A stretch of 64,000 nucleotides of DNA, taken from NCBI RefSeq assembly GCF_018598225.1, contig NZ_JAHESF010000002.1, positions 186,001 to 250,000 on the forward strand, read 5' to 3'. The DNA is from Chryseosolibacter histidinae (lineage in GTDB: Bacteria; Bacteroidota; Bacteroidia; Cytophagales; Cyclobacteriaceae). Made by a program: the position numbers and the translations under genes. The notes beneath the pieces were generated by a model. It was not told where the DNA came from. It ran no database searches and saw only the letters and a list, made by a program, of their open reading frames with translations. Shown here piece by piece: positions 9,061-17,660 of this stretch. The first letter of the stretch is position 1. Every line of letters begins with the position of its first letter.

Positions 9061-9516
9061 ATGACAAAATCACTGATCATTAAGAACAGCATCACCATCA
9101 ATGCGCCGGCCTCCAAAGTGTGGGATGCGCTGACCAACCCGGAGCAGACAAAGAAATACATGTTCGGCTGTGAAACCGTGTCGGACTGGAAGATCGGAAG
9201 TCCACTGTTGTGGAAAGGGCCGTATGAAGGCAAAGAGATCGTTCATGTCAAAGGCGACATCCTGGACCTCAAACCTGGCAAGCTCCTGGTATACACTACC
9301 ATCGATCCCAACTCGAACATCGACGACACGTCGGAGAATTATCTCAAAGTTACTTACGACCTCACCGAAAAAGACGGGCAGACCACGTTAACTGTTACGC
9401 AGGGCGACTACGCAACCGTGGCCGAAGGTGAAAGACGATACCAGGATTCATACAACAACGGCGAAGGCTGGAACCCGATACTGGTAGAGATAAAAAAACT
9501 GGTAGAAGGTCGATGA
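9061..9516 (+). CDS. SRPBCC (AHSA1-like) domain protein
   Basis: 151 residues, a single START/Bet v1-like domain. The opening SITINAPASKVWDALTNPEQ and the later GSPLLWKGPYEGKEIVHVKG, then LVYTTIDPNS, are characteristic of activator-of-Hsp90-like (AHSA1) domain proteins. These small cytoplasmic proteins bind hydrophobic ligands or act in stress responses, and are often found next to regulators, as here after an AraC gene. No enzymatic role can be assigned. Confidence 0.88.
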   Translation: MTKSLIIKNSITINAPASKVWDALTNPEQTKKYMFGCETVSDWKIGSPLLWKGPYEGKEIVHVKGDILDLKPGKLLVYTTIDPNSNIDDTSENYLKVTYDLTEKDGQTTLTVTQGDYATVAEGERRYQDSYNNGEGWNPILVEIKKLVEGR

Positions 9517-9521
9517 ATACC

Positions 9522-9599
9522 TTTCCCGCAGATTGCGCAGATGACCGCAGAGAAAATGCGCACATAGAATCTGCGATAATCTGCGTGATCAGCGGGAAA
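9522..9599. repeat. Inverted repeat of CGCAGATTGCGCAGAT words
   Basis: TTTCCCGCAGATTGCGCAGAT at the left end is mirrored by ATCTGCGTGATCAGCGGGAAA at the right, with further CGCAGA/TCTGCG words between. The 78-bp element occupies the gap between the convergent SRPBCC and the minus-strand small exported protein, where it could act as a bidirectional terminator-like fold. Confidence 0.8.
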
Positions 9600-9605
9600 C
9601 TGCAT

Positions 9606-10007
9606 TCAAGCCGGGTAGTGAACATGCGAGAAGGGATGTGTGCAGGGCCGTGTGTAGGGATTGTAAAGGCCCACGTACCGCACGGTGTTGCGCTCATCCA
9701 TTCCGTTGGCAAAAAAATCGGTGGAAAGCAAATAGCTGCTCACCAGCTGGTTCACTTTTCCTGACCGTGATGAGCTTATTCCCAGCAGCGCGTAGCCCTT
9801 CACGGTGAGGCGGTACGATATCTCCTTATTCTTCGAAAAATCACTGACAAATTTCGTTACTCCTTCCGGATCCAATTTTAGAAAGCTGAGCTCTTTATAG
9901 ATCACTCCGGCTGCCGCCTCTTCAAAGGATGACCGTACAAAACCAAAAGAGAGGATCGCTGCTGCACCTCCCGCGCCGGCTATCGTTAGAAATGTTCGTC
10001 TTTTCAT
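9606..10007 (-). CDS. Small Tat-type partner subunit of GMC oxidoreductase
   Basis: 133 residues. The N-terminus MKRRTFLTIAGAGGAAAILS is a twin-arginine-type signal. The C-terminus with VRYVGLYNPYTRPCTHPF resembles the gluconate 2-dehydrogenase subunit 3-like proteins that accompany flavin-dependent GMC dehydrogenases. The gene starts 11 bases after the GMC gene on the same strand. By analogy with membrane-bound sugar dehydrogenases, the small Tat subunit would help carry the flavoprotein to the periplasm; this is inferred from the pairing. Confidence 0.75.
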   Translation of the reverse strand: MKRRTFLTIAGAGGAAAILSFGFVRSSFEEAAAGVIYKELSFLKLDPEGVTKFVSDFSKNKEISYRLTVKGYALLGISSSRSGKVNQLVSSYLLSTDFFANGMDERNTVRYVGLYNPYTRPCTHPFSHVHYPA

Positions 10008-10018
10008 TTTCGTGGATT

Positions 10019-11452
10019 TTAGAATGATCGGTCAGCCGCATGCAGTGACAGGGCCGACAGCGTAAGCGTTGGATTATTGGGCGAGAAGGTTGTAAAGCTG
10101 CCACTGCCCAGCACAAACAGGTTTCTGTAGTTGTGATGGATCAGGTGTTTGTCAATAACGCCCGTAGCTGCGTCGTGGCTCATGCTGGTGGTGCCAAGGA
10201 TGTGCGCTTCGGTCTTATAAGGTTCCAGGTATTTGATGTTTTCCACCGGCAGGCATGCCAGCACCTCCGGCAGTTTTTCTTTCATGTAAGCCACAGCCTT
10301 CATGGTATAGTCTGATGCTTTTTTGAAATGCACTTCGGGCTTGAGTGGCTCCTTGCCCATGGCCACATAATTCTCCTGCTGCGGAAGGTCTTCGAAGATC
10401 ATCCGGAAAGTGACGAGATTGCGCCATTTGCCGCTTTCGAGGCGAAGGTAGAGCGCATTGTTGGCCTCCATGAGGCAGGCAGCGCGTTCCTTCCTGTGCT
10501 CACCGTCATAAAGCATATACCCATTGGCGCTCACCCAGGTGCTGCCTCCTACGTTGGCCAGGTCTTTCAGGTAAACCACGGCGTCGAGGCCGAGCTGTTC
10601 ACCCAGGTATTTACCTGTCAGTGGATTCGAGTCTCCGGAGTTGAGCAGGATCGCCGCGTTGAAGATAGCGTTGGCGCCGAGCGCAATGACATCGCCCCCT
10701 ACCTGATGATCGCGCCCGTCTTTGATGAAATTCACTTTTTTTGCGATGCCCTGCTGCAGGTCGAGGCTGGAAACCTGCGCGCCGAAAACAAGCTCTATGC
10801 GCTCATCTTCATACACTCCCAGCCTGGAGTTCTCGATGGTGAACTTCGCATTAACGGGGCAAACCGAACACATAGCGCTCACACAACAGGCATTCCTCCC
10901 GTTCACAGGCCGGCTGGCACGCGCTGTAGGCTGGCTGATGTACAGGTTGCCGTATTCCTTGTGCATAACTTTGTCAACCGTTGAGAATGCGTGTGGCGGA
11001 AGCGGATACGAAGTTGTTTTCGGAAAGGGAGTCTCTTCCGGCCCTGAAATGCCCATCAGGTTTTCAACTTCCGTATAGTAAGGGTCCAGTTCTTCATAGG
11101 TAATGGGCCAGTCGCGGGCCACGCCATACAGACTCTTCATTTTGAAGTCTGACGGCATAAAACGTGGCGTGCAGCCATACCAGCAGTTGGAGCTTCCTCC
11201 AAAGCCCACCGTGAAGGGCCAGTGCTTGTCAGGGTTGCGGTTGATGAATGTCGAAGCGTGATCGGGATTCAGTTTGGCAAACGAGGTGTTCTCACCACGC
11301 AGGTCTTTCAACCTTTCGCCATGAGGATAAAGGAACCCTCGTTCCAGTACCAATACCTTTGTGCTGCTGCCGGTTTTTTCCAGGTACTTCTTAAGGAAAA
11401 ATGTGGAAGCAAAACCGGTCCCTACCACAATCAGATCGTAATGATCACGCAT
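10019..11452 (-). CDS. GMC-family FAD-dependent oxidoreductase
   Basis: 477 residues. An FAD-binding fold opens the protein (YDLIVVGTGFASTFFLKKY, residues 5-23, followed by LVLERG), FTVGFGGSSNCWYGCTPRF is the flavin-contact region, and the C-terminus has GTTSMSHDAATGVIDKHL and LFVLGSGSFTTFSPNNPTLT, where GMC enzymes carry the catalytic His and Asn. A Cys cluster (NACCVSAMCSVCPVNAK) is notable and is seen in the sorbitol/gluconate dehydrogenase-like subgroup. It probably oxidises an alcohol or sugar, with the small Tat partner encoded immediately downstream. It has no signal of its own. Confidence 0.88.
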   Translation of the reverse strand: MRDHYDLIVVGTGFASTFFLKKYLEKTGSSTKVLVLERGFLYPHGERLKDLRGENTSFAKLNPDHASTFINRNPDKHWPFTVGFGGSSNCWYGCTPRFMPSDFKMKSLYGVARDWPITYEELDPYYTEVENLMGISGPEETPFPKTTSYPLPPHAFSTVDKVMHKEYGNLYISQPTARASRPVNGRNACCVSAMCSVCPVNAKFTIENSRLGVYEDERIELVFGAQVSSLDLQQGIAKKVNFIKDGRDHQVGGDVIALGANAIFNAAILLNSGDSNPLTGKYLGEQLGLDAVVYLKDLANVGGSTWVSANGYMLYDGEHRKERAACLMEANNALYLRLESGKWRNLVTFRMIFEDLPQQENYVAMGKEPLKPEVHFKKASDYTMKAVAYMKEKLPEVLACLPVENIKYLEPYKTEAHILGTTSMSHDAATGVIDKHLIHHNYRNLFVLGSGSFTTFSPNNPTLTLSALSLHAADRSF

Positions 11453-11621
11453 GCTTGTCGCTTTGTCATCGATTCAAGCAAAAGCAATTCCCTGAGACTG
11501 GGCAATACCCCTTCGCTCATCTGGGGTGGCCATTCCCCAGAAGAAGAGTTTCGAGCTTATGGCTGCGAGCCGCGGGACGGGTACCTTCTCGAAGCTCGCG
11601 GCTCAAAAGCTTACAGCTACT
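11453..11621. other. Intergenic with GAGCCGCG inverted repeat
   Basis: 169 bases between two minus-strand genes. It holds a stem GAGCCGCG/CGCGGCTC (about 11568-11605) with a loop containing GGACGGGTACC. No T-run follows it on the minus strand, so it may be another repeat element and not a terminator. Confidence 0.5.
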
Positions 11622-13139
11622 TTAATGGGAGCACGGCTGTGGCTCATGTTTGCTGAAAGCTCTGAACTTCATCAGCTTGGCAAGCAAATAAGAATTTTTG
11701 GGAAGCGCTGTGGCAGCCATCCCACGACGGAATATTTTCCTTTCGCCATTCAGTAAATACACCACTTCCGTGGGATTACGGTTATGCACATAATTGCAGA
11801 ACTCAAACAGCACCAACAACTTTTGCTGGTCGGCCAGCTGTTGCAGGTAAGGATCGGAAGAGGAGATGATCTCGACAACATCTTTCTGATACGAAAAGAT
11901 CTGGAGGCCTGCGGGAACAACGTAATGATTGGAGACGCCACCTTCTGTGCGGAGATTTGAGAACATGGCAAACGAGTTCTCTGTTTTCAGTCCCAGGTAA
12001 GGCGAGGCGCCGTTCAGGAAAACGATGCAGGGAAGGATCAGAAACGAACGGTGCGGCAGCATAAATGCAGGGATTTGACGCGTGGTCCGTGATCCGGACA
12101 ACATGAACATCACGAAGCAATACACGAACAGCGAGCTGTAGATCGTCCAGAAAAAGTAAAGGTGAAAACTTTTGAAGCCCGCGAGCCTGGTGGTGAGCCA
12201 GTAAACAACCGCCAGTGCCACGAGGAAGCTGCAGGCCGTGAACACCAGTTTTCCCATACTGTAATGCCTGGGCTTCAGCACACGCCTCGCCATCGAGCGC
12301 AGGGAGCCAAACGTTTGAACGATCGACTGGCTGAAGCCGTCACCCGCAAAAAGAAAGTAAAGGGCAAACATCATCGATGAAAAATCATAGAAGGCGTTGT
12401 AGGAACTGTAAGAAAGCACGGCATGAAAGAACAGGCCCGCGAGAATGCCGGCATGACGCGTTCGTCTGAAACAAAGAAAGAGGGGAATGAGAAATTCTAT
12501 GACGATGGTGAAGTGTGCATTGAAGGCGATCAGCGTGTCGTTCATCGGAATAATGGTGTCGATGTGCTGCGCCTTGAGCAGGTCTGTGGCACAGCTTGTG
12601 GCCGGCGAAAAGAATCCCGCATTCAGCTTATGAAAGAACGTAAAGAAATAGAGGATGATCACCTCGGCCCGAACCACGGGAGCAAAGGTCTTCAGCAAGT
12701 CGCCACCACTCAGGTCGAAGGACCGGTTCCTGACCACCAGGTAAACAATGGTCTGAAGGATGGTCAGGTTGACAAAAGCTGTAAAGATCCAGTGATTGGT
12801 GGTCAGTGGCATCCTGTAAACCGCGTCGAACAGCTGCAGAGAGATCAATAATATGAAACCTGCGAGCGATGGCCTGAAGACGACGTAGAGGGCGGCCAAT
12901 GTAAGCAACGCATAATTCAACCGTGAATCAAAGATCCCCGAATGCGCCATATGAAACAGCGTAGCGATCGCCCACAGCGCCGAAAAGATCTCAAACTGAC
13001 GGTCAACAGAAGTGGATGTGGAAACGCTTTCCCCAACTCGAGCCAGGCTCTCTCGTTCGGTCAAAGCCTCCAGCCGCAAGGTCAGAATCCTTGTCTGCAA
13101 AAATCTTGCTGCAAGACGATGCAAGCTTACTATTTTCAT
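11622..13139 (-). CDS. HTTM-like polytopic membrane protein
   Basis: 505 residues with at least ten hydrophobic helices. The segment from about residue 45 to 290 (RQFEIFSALWAIATLFHMA, RAEVIILYFFTFFHKLNAGF, FFHAVLSYSSYNAFYDFSS) has the pattern of HTTM (horizontally transferred transmembrane) proteins, relatives of vitamin K-dependent gamma-carboxylase. The His/Lys-containing FFHKLN segment is typical of that group. The reaction is unknown. It sits in a minus-strand group with a UbiA-like prenyltransferase and a glycosyltransferase-like protein, which hints at membrane or lipid modification. The last 100 residues are soluble. Confidence 0.68.
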   Translation of the reverse strand: MKIVSLHRLAARFLQTRILTLRLEALTERESLARVGESVSTSTSVDRQFEIFSALWAIATLFHMAHSGIFDSRLNYALLTLAALYVVFRPSLAGFILLISLQLFDAVYRMPLTTNHWIFTAFVNLTILQTIVYLVVRNRSFDLSGGDLLKTFAPVVRAEVIILYFFTFFHKLNAGFFSPATSCATDLLKAQHIDTIIPMNDTLIAFNAHFTIVIEFLIPLFLCFRRTRHAGILAGLFFHAVLSYSSYNAFYDFSSMMFALYFLFAGDGFSQSIVQTFGSLRSMARRVLKPRHYSMGKLVFTACSFLVALAVVYWLTTRLAGFKSFHLYFFWTIYSSLFVYCFVMFMLSGSRTTRQIPAFMLPHRSFLILPCIVFLNGASPYLGLKTENSFAMFSNLRTEGGVSNHYVVPAGLQIFSYQKDVVEIISSSDPYLQQLADQQKLLVLFEFCNYVHNRNPTEVVYLLNGERKIFRRGMAATALPKNSYLLAKLMKFRAFSKHEPQPCSH

Positions 13140-13213
13140 AAAAGATGGGCTGTAAAAGAAGGCCGCTCGTTCAGGCTATAACCAGCGGTTAAAAAAGTAT
13201 ACCCGGTGAAATG

Positions 13214-13366
13214 GTTGCCAGTTACCGGTTACCGGTTGCCAGTTTCGTGCAGTGTCTGGAAATATGGGCGGGTCTTTCGATTGAAAGCGTAACTAGCGCG
13301 AAACGTTGAAATAGAACAATGATTCTTTCGGTGTGGCCGCCAACCGGCTGTCCGGCAACCGGCAAC
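13214..13366. repeat. CCGGTAACTGGCAA-family inverted element
   Basis: About 153 bp. The left arm is made of GTTGCCAGTTACCGG words and the right arm of CCGGCAACCGGCAAC words in inverse orientation, around a unique core of about 95 bp. Its right end merges with the stop codon of the prenyltransferase gene. Related copies are at 48221-48373 (complete) and 19613-19644 (single arm). Confidence 0.8.
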
Positions 13367-14397
13367 TAATTCCTCGTTTTAATCAGGAACCACCTTAGCC
13401 ATGGGATGTCTACGAACATGAGGGTGCAGACGAGAATGGTAAAGAGCACGAGGTAGGTCATGAACCATTTACGGGTCCAGAGCTTTTCTGAGCCCTGTAC
13501 CGGTGAGTTCTTCAGCAGGCCTATCTTGAGATACCATGCGAACAAAAGCGCAAAGAAAGGGAAGCTGAGCAGCATCTCGATCCGGTTCTTCACTAGAAAT
13601 ATGCCAAGGAAAAAAGCGCAGGTAAGCGCATAAAAGAACATGGAGATCAGCAGCGAATTTTCTGTGTAATACTTGAATGACCTGCGGTAAAGTCCGGCCA
13701 GCTCGCGGTTGCCGATGAGCCTGTATTCTGCAAAACGTTTGGTGGCCATGAGAAAAGCGCCGCCCATCCAATACGCGATGATGATGCTCAGCGGAGGCAT
13801 CGAATCAAAAAATTCAAGGTCCCAGCGGTTGTCCATGTGCAGTCCCACCGCAGGCGTTACCATGAACCATCCCAGGGCAAACCGGATGGGATTGTTGATC
13901 GATTCAGACAACACATCGAGGTAAACCCGTTCTTTGCTGCGGAACGGGCGAACATTGTACATCACGCCCATAAAAAGCAGGAACGCCCCTGCGAAGAAAA
14001 ATTTCGAAGAGATCAGGTAACCGAGCGCGAGCCCGATAATGGCCAGCGCAGCATACTGCGTATACACGATCCAGGGATTTACAACCCTCACCACAGACGT
14101 CCTCATGTGTTTCAGGGGATGATACTTATCAAACTCTGCGTCGAGGTACTCATTGATCACATAGTTGGCGGAAGCAATAAGGCATGTGCTGACGATGCCC
14201 AGCACGATCTTTGCGATCAGTGAAAAGTCGAGCGGTGTGTGATACACGGCCAGTGCGAACAGCATGCCGGGTAAAATGAAAATGTTCTTCAGCCAGTAGT
14301 CAGGCCGGGTCATTGCAAAATAATCCTTTGCAGTGGCGGGTTGCTTTTGCGTTTCAGTCTGAAAGAACTCTGGATTGGATGCCGCTACTTCACTCAT
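13366..14397 (-). CDS. UbiA-family prenyltransferase (decaprenyl-phosphate phosphoribosyltransferase-like)
   Basis: 343 residues with about eight membrane helices. Near residues 27-120 it shows MTRPDYWLKNIFILPGMLFA and then ASANYVINEYLDAEFDKYHP, matching the NxxxDxxxD metal/diphosphate motif of UbiA proteins in the sub-branch that includes decaprenyl-phosphate phosphoribosyltransferase (W-x-K-N near the start, then D-x-E-x-D-x-x-H-P). It would transfer a polyprenyl or phosphoribosyl group in the inner membrane. The start at 14397 is preferred; an in-frame ATG at 14460 would add 21 residues of no familiar type. The glycosyltransferase-like gene lies upstream on the same strand. Confidence 0.82.
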   Translation of the reverse strand: MSEVAASNPEFFQTETQKQPATAKDYFAMTRPDYWLKNIFILPGMLFALAVYHTPLDFSLIAKIVLGIVSTCLIASANYVINEYLDAEFDKYHPLKHMRTSVVRVVNPWIVYTQYAALAIIGLALGYLISSKFFFAGAFLLFMGVMYNVRPFRSKERVYLDVLSESINNPIRFALGWFMVTPAVGLHMDNRWDLEFFDSMPPLSIIIAYWMGGAFLMATKRFAEYRLIGNRELAGLYRRSFKYYTENSLLISMFFYALTCAFFLGIFLVKNRIEMLLSFPFFALLFAWYLKIGLLKNSPVQGSEKLWTRKWFMTYLVLFTILVCTLMFVDIPWLRWFLIKTRN

Positions 14398-14498
14398 GCA
14401 ATGACTGTTTTCCTGAACCTTGATGATAAAATTTTGTTCCAGATCAAAGTTGTGGATCATCAGCTCCCTATGGCATGAACTGCAGCTGCAATAAGGCT

Positions 14499-16052
14499 TC
14501 AGTGTTTCACGCCGTTAACAGCCGTCTGTAATTTTTTATGCTGATAAAGCTGCCAGGCACCTGCACGAGTCAGCAGCGAAAAATTGGCGAGGTTCACATC
14601 CGGTTTCACCGGCGCTTCTCCCCGCACCAGTATGTATTCAAGCGCTGCATATTCTGGCAACGGACGGTAGCCTTCGCCGATGAGCTCATTGTAAAAAGGG
14701 ATCTCCGATTCGAGGGCTGCCCTCCTCACGATTCCAAACCGGTAATCAATGATCTTGGAAGCGGATATGCCGTGTTTCCAGACGAGAAAGTAATTGGGAT
14801 AATGGATGTACACCAGCCGTCCGCGGTACTTGTTGTCGTAGATGAGTCCGGCGAGCCGCGATTGATTGTTCACTTCCGTAAACAGTTTTTGGGTAAAGTC
14901 GCTGTTCTCCCGGTTGAAAGTATAAATGTACTCGAACCACAGCATCATGTAAACTGCCGCCGCGCTCACGGAGAAATACCGGAGCCACGGTACGCGTACG
15001 GGCCCGATCCACACACTCACAAGAATGATAAAAGAAAGCAGCACCATGGTAGTGAACCGCTGGAACAATGGCGTCTGGCCCGGCAGCTTATCGGGAAGAA
15101 AGAGGTAACACCCGAAGCTCACCAGGAAAAGTATGAGCGGGTACAACGTGTTTCCGGAGATCAGCGAACGTACCGGTTTCGACTTCCAGGGTTTCAGTGT
15201 GATGAGGGGAATGAAGATCAGTGCGAAGATGACCGCTGCCACCACAACACCCTGAAGTCCTGCGCGTAACTGAAAATTGTCGAACACAACAATTCCAAAT
15301 CGCAAAAAGAATTTGCTGAAATACTCCGAAGAATAATAATCCAACAGGTAGCCCGCGGTACTTTCCTCGTTCACGGCGGGGCGTGTAAACCACCACGCAA
15401 AGATCAGCAAGATCAGCGGAAGCGGAACGAACACGGCGCGTGTCACCAATTTTTTAAATGACCTTCCATACCTGTACAATATCATGATGCCATAGAGCAG
15501 CAAACCAAACAGGGCATTCTGCGCATGCATCAGGAACAGCATCACCAGCAGGAAAGCGATCATGATCTTGAGCCAAAGCCTGTCTTCGCGGAAGTCGCGC
15601 AGGGTGACGTAAAAAAGAATGATGATGGTGGGAATGGAGATGGCGAAGCCGACGAAGCCATACGTAACGTTGTAGTTATACGTAAACAGCAACCCAAGCA
15701 GGCTGTACCACAGATTGCCATTGAGCTCTCTGATCACCAGGAACAGCGATACAGGCAACAGGGCGATGCAGAGAATGTGAAAGATCACATTGCCCACCTC
15801 CACGGAAGGGAACAGGCTACAGAATACCGTATGAAAGGTATTGGGAAAATACCATGGCGCCGGTGTATAGAATTGTGAAAGCCGATTGCCAGCGGTACCG
15901 TGGTATTTGAAAATGGTTGCTTCTGCAAGATGGTTGGGAAGGTCTATAAAAGGCAGCAGGGATACACTGAACAGGAACACTGCATTGATAATGATAAAGA
16001 CCCATACGATGATCATCACCTGGCGGTGCGAAGAGTTGTTTATTGTATCCAT
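14499..16052 (-). CDS. Polytopic glycosyltransferase-like membrane protein
   Basis: 517 residues with roughly twelve hydrophobic helices and a short soluble C-terminus, the build of GT-C type (dolichyl-phosphate-mannose transferase-like) proteins. The first large extracytoplasmic loop contains LPFIDLPNHLAEATIFKYHG, with the acidic/His residues usual in the first loop of GT-C enzymes. No family can be fixed. The start at 16052 was chosen because the upstream extension to 16124 is translated from an interspersed repeat (MDCRPWTVDS), which is not protein-like. Gene order with the UbiA-type gene suggests a shared lipid-linked sugar pathway; this is inference. Confidence 0.65.
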   Translation of the reverse strand: MDTINNSSHRQVMIIVWVFIIINAVFLFSVSLLPFIDLPNHLAEATIFKYHGTAGNRLSQFYTPAPWYFPNTFHTVFCSLFPSVEVGNVIFHILCIALLPVSLFLVIRELNGNLWYSLLGLLFTYNYNVTYGFVGFAISIPTIIILFYVTLRDFREDRLWLKIMIAFLLVMLFLMHAQNALFGLLLYGIMILYRYGRSFKKLVTRAVFVPLPLILLIFAWWFTRPAVNEESTAGYLLDYYSSEYFSKFFLRFGIVVFDNFQLRAGLQGVVVAAVIFALIFIPLITLKPWKSKPVRSLISGNTLYPLILFLVSFGCYLFLPDKLPGQTPLFQRFTTMVLLSFIILVSVWIGPVRVPWLRYFSVSAAAVYMMLWFEYIYTFNRENSDFTQKLFTEVNNQSRLAGLIYDNKYRGRLVYIHYPNYFLVWKHGISASKIIDYRFGIVRRAALESEIPFYNELIGEGYRPLPEYAALEYILVRGEAPVKPDVNLANFSLLTRAGAWQLYQHKKLQTAVNGVKH

Positions 16053-16096
16053 GCTTCTCAAGGTAGTCTTTGCAGGAAACAATATCGTGCCCGAAG

Positions 16097-16248
16097 AGTC
16101 CACGGTCCACGGTCGACAGTCCACAGCAGTACGTCACGAAGCCCGGCTGCGTGCGCGGCAAGTTGACGGATCATAAAAACGTGTTAAACGAAGCCCGCCT
16201 TGACATTAAACGAACCTGCCGTGGACAGTGGACTGTCGACCGTGGACT
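16097..16248. repeat. GTCCACGGTCGAC-family inverted element, copy 1
   Basis: 152 bp. The 28-base left arm (16097-16124) and right arm (16221-16248) are built of the same words, GTCCACGGTC and GTCGACAGTCCAC, in opposite orientation; the core is about 96 bp and unlike the other cores except for short blocks such as CACGAAG. It separates the divergent glycosyltransferase-like gene from the small hydrophilic protein gene. Confidence 0.85.
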
Positions 16249-16257
16249 CTTACCAAA

Positions 16258-16270
16258 GGCACAGTTTTTT
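16258..16270 (+). promoter_or_regulatory. GGCAYRNTTTTTT motif, site 1
   Basis: GGCACAGTTTTTT, ending 26 bases before the start of the small hydrophilic protein at 16297. One of six such sites in the window, all upstream of plus-strand genes between 16 and 33 kb. Confidence 0.6.
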
Positions 16271-16296
16271 CACCAGTCAACATAAACACACCGACC

Positions 16297-16557
16297 ATGA
16301 AAGACGACAAAAACAAAATAAAAGAACCTTATGACCCTGCGCACACACCCAGTCCTCCTCAGGACATCGACCCGAGCCTGCGCAAGGAAAGAGGTGAAAG
16401 AGACGAGCCGATAGAGAACCGGAAGCAAGACCGTGAACCGGCCGGGAAGAGGCAGAAAGATAAACCGGAGCAGAAAAAACCAGGACAGGGAAACGAAGAA
16501 AAGCCCAAGCTGCTGGGCGAATCGGAAACGGAGGTCACTGACGAGACTACGATTTAA
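16297..16557 (+). CDS. Small highly charged (hydrophilin-like) protein
   Basis: 86 residues, almost entirely charged, Pro or Gly (KDDKNKIKEPYDPAHTPSPP..., then RKERGERDEPIENRKQDREP), with no hydrophobic segment, so probably disordered and cytoplasmic. This composition resembles hydrophilins and other desiccation or osmotic stress proteins, but no family is recognised. The start at 16297 was chosen because the frame upstream reads through the interspersed repeat. It has its own strong terminator. A similar small protein follows wrbA at 22068, and both share the GGCAYRNTTTTTT motif upstream of their transcription unit. Confidence 0.72.
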   Translation: MKDDKNKIKEPYDPAHTPSPPQDIDPSLRKERGERDEPIENRKQDREPAGKRQKDKPEQKKPGQGNEEKPKLLGESETEVTDETTI

Positions 16558-16560
16558 ATT

Positions 16561-16604
16561 AAAAATCGTTTATCCTGCGCGAGGCAGCATAAACGATTTT
16601 TTTT
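16561..16604 (+). terminator. Rho-independent terminator of the small hydrophilic protein gene
   Basis: AAATCGTTTAT pairs with ATAAACGATTT around CCTGCGCGAGGCAGC, which extends the stem (CTGC/GCAG), and is followed by a run of T. It starts 3 bases after the stop codon. The T-run and opposing A-run make it usable from both strands, so it may also end the minus-strand DUF4397 gene. Confidence 0.9.
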
Positions 16605-16619
16605 AACAATCACCTGCGC

Positions 16620-17327
16620 TTAAAGCACTTCTACACTGAACACATTCGTATTGCCGGCAGGTGGTGTGGCAAATCCGCGGGTAACAATGGTATAGAACCC
16701 GCCTTCACGGATGTTCACGTCTTTGGCAGTCAACAGCACTTCGCCTGTAGCGGCCGATTTCACATCAAACGAATACGTTTTGGCATCCACCTCTTTAAAC
16801 GGTGTAGCCTGCTTGAATGCCGTGTTGGTGAACAAGGAGCCATTTGCATCAGCTACGTCCACAGCCGGTGCATCGGGCGAAAGCTGAACAAACCTGATCA
16901 TTGCTTTGCCAGTGGCGGGTGAGGCGGCACTGTCCTGAACCACAAGGGTCTCGATGTTTGCCAGCCGGTTGATCACAAAGATCGAATAGGCCTTGCCGTC
17001 AGCAATATCGAATACCGTATCGATCAGGGCATTGGTGGCGTTCACAGAGCTGAACTTCATCTTCCTGCTGCCGGTGTAAAAATTAAGATAGCCGGAGTAG
17101 TCACTATAGCCGAACGGCTGACTGTTCACGCGCCTGTCATCAACGGAAATATCCAGCGGAGGCGCATCGGGAGAAGCGTGATAAATCGACACATATCCCA
17201 GGGGTACCGGTTCTATATTTCTATCATTGTCATCAAGACAGGCCGAAAGAAAAACGACCAGCGCGGTGCAGCATAACACGATCACTGCCCTTCTTTTCAA
17301 AAATTCTGCAACATTATACTTCATCAT
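16620..17327 (-). CDS. DUF4397 lipoprotein
   Basis: 235 residues. The N-terminal hydrophobic stretch ends in VVFLSACLDD, a lipobox, so the protein is lipid-anchored, probably facing the periplasm or surface. The body has the DUF4397 signature YVSIYHASPDAPPLDISVDD and a second, related FVQLSPDAPAVDVADANG, consistent with the beta-sandwich repeats of this family. DUF4397 proteins have no established enzymatic role and are common surface lipoproteins in Bacteroidota. The gene appears monocistronic and converges on the small hydrophilic protein gene. Confidence 0.88.
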   Translation of the reverse strand: MMKYNVAEFLKRRAVIVLCCTALVVFLSACLDDNDRNIEPVPLGYVSIYHASPDAPPLDISVDDRRVNSQPFGYSDYSGYLNFYTGSRKMKFSSVNATNALIDTVFDIADGKAYSIFVINRLANIETLVVQDSAASPATGKAMIRFVQLSPDAPAVDVADANGSLFTNTAFKQATPFKEVDAKTYSFDVKSAATGEVLLTAKDVNIREGGFYTIVTRGFATPPAGNTNVFSVEVL

Positions 17328-17493
17328 GGTTGATTGATTTTTTTAAGTAAACGAATAATTACAAACATTAGTGCCTCCCCACTAGACACCAACATCTAAG
17401 ACAACGTTGGAATATTTTTGATTCAAAAGAAAAATATCTTCGTAGCAAAATTTTTTAGGAACCACAACGTTGCGTGCACAGATCAAAATTTAA

Positions 17494-17625
17494 GAGTCCG
17501 CAGTCGACAGTCCACTGTCCATGGCCGTGAGGTACTAAGACGAAACTTAGACCACCGAAGTAATAACGAGATGCAAGCACGACGTTGCCTCACACGGCTC
17601 GTCTGTGGACCGTCGACTGTGGACT
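17494..17625. repeat. GTCCACGGTCGAC-family inverted element, copy 2
   Basis: 132 bp. Left arm AGTCCGCAGTCGACAGTCC, right arm GTGGACCGTCGACTGTGGAC. The core includes GCCGTGAGGTACT, similar to GCAGTGAGGTGTT and GCCGCGAAGTGTT in other copies. It ends 36 bases before the chosen start of the ClC gene. Confidence 0.85.
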
Positions 17626-17660
17626 TTTCAAATCCAATGCTTATCTTTCCATCACAAGTT

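Noticed and set aside
16053-16124. N-terminal extension of the glycosyltransferase-like protein (MDCRPWTVDS...)
   Set aside because: The extension is encoded by the right-hand reading of an interspersed repeat; MDTINNSS at 16052 is a normal start just before the first helix.
17418-17660. Longer N-terminus for the ClC protein (start 17418)
   Set aside because: The first 70-80 residues are translated from a repeat element (RQSTVHGRE, VCGPSTVDF), which is not conserved protein sequence.
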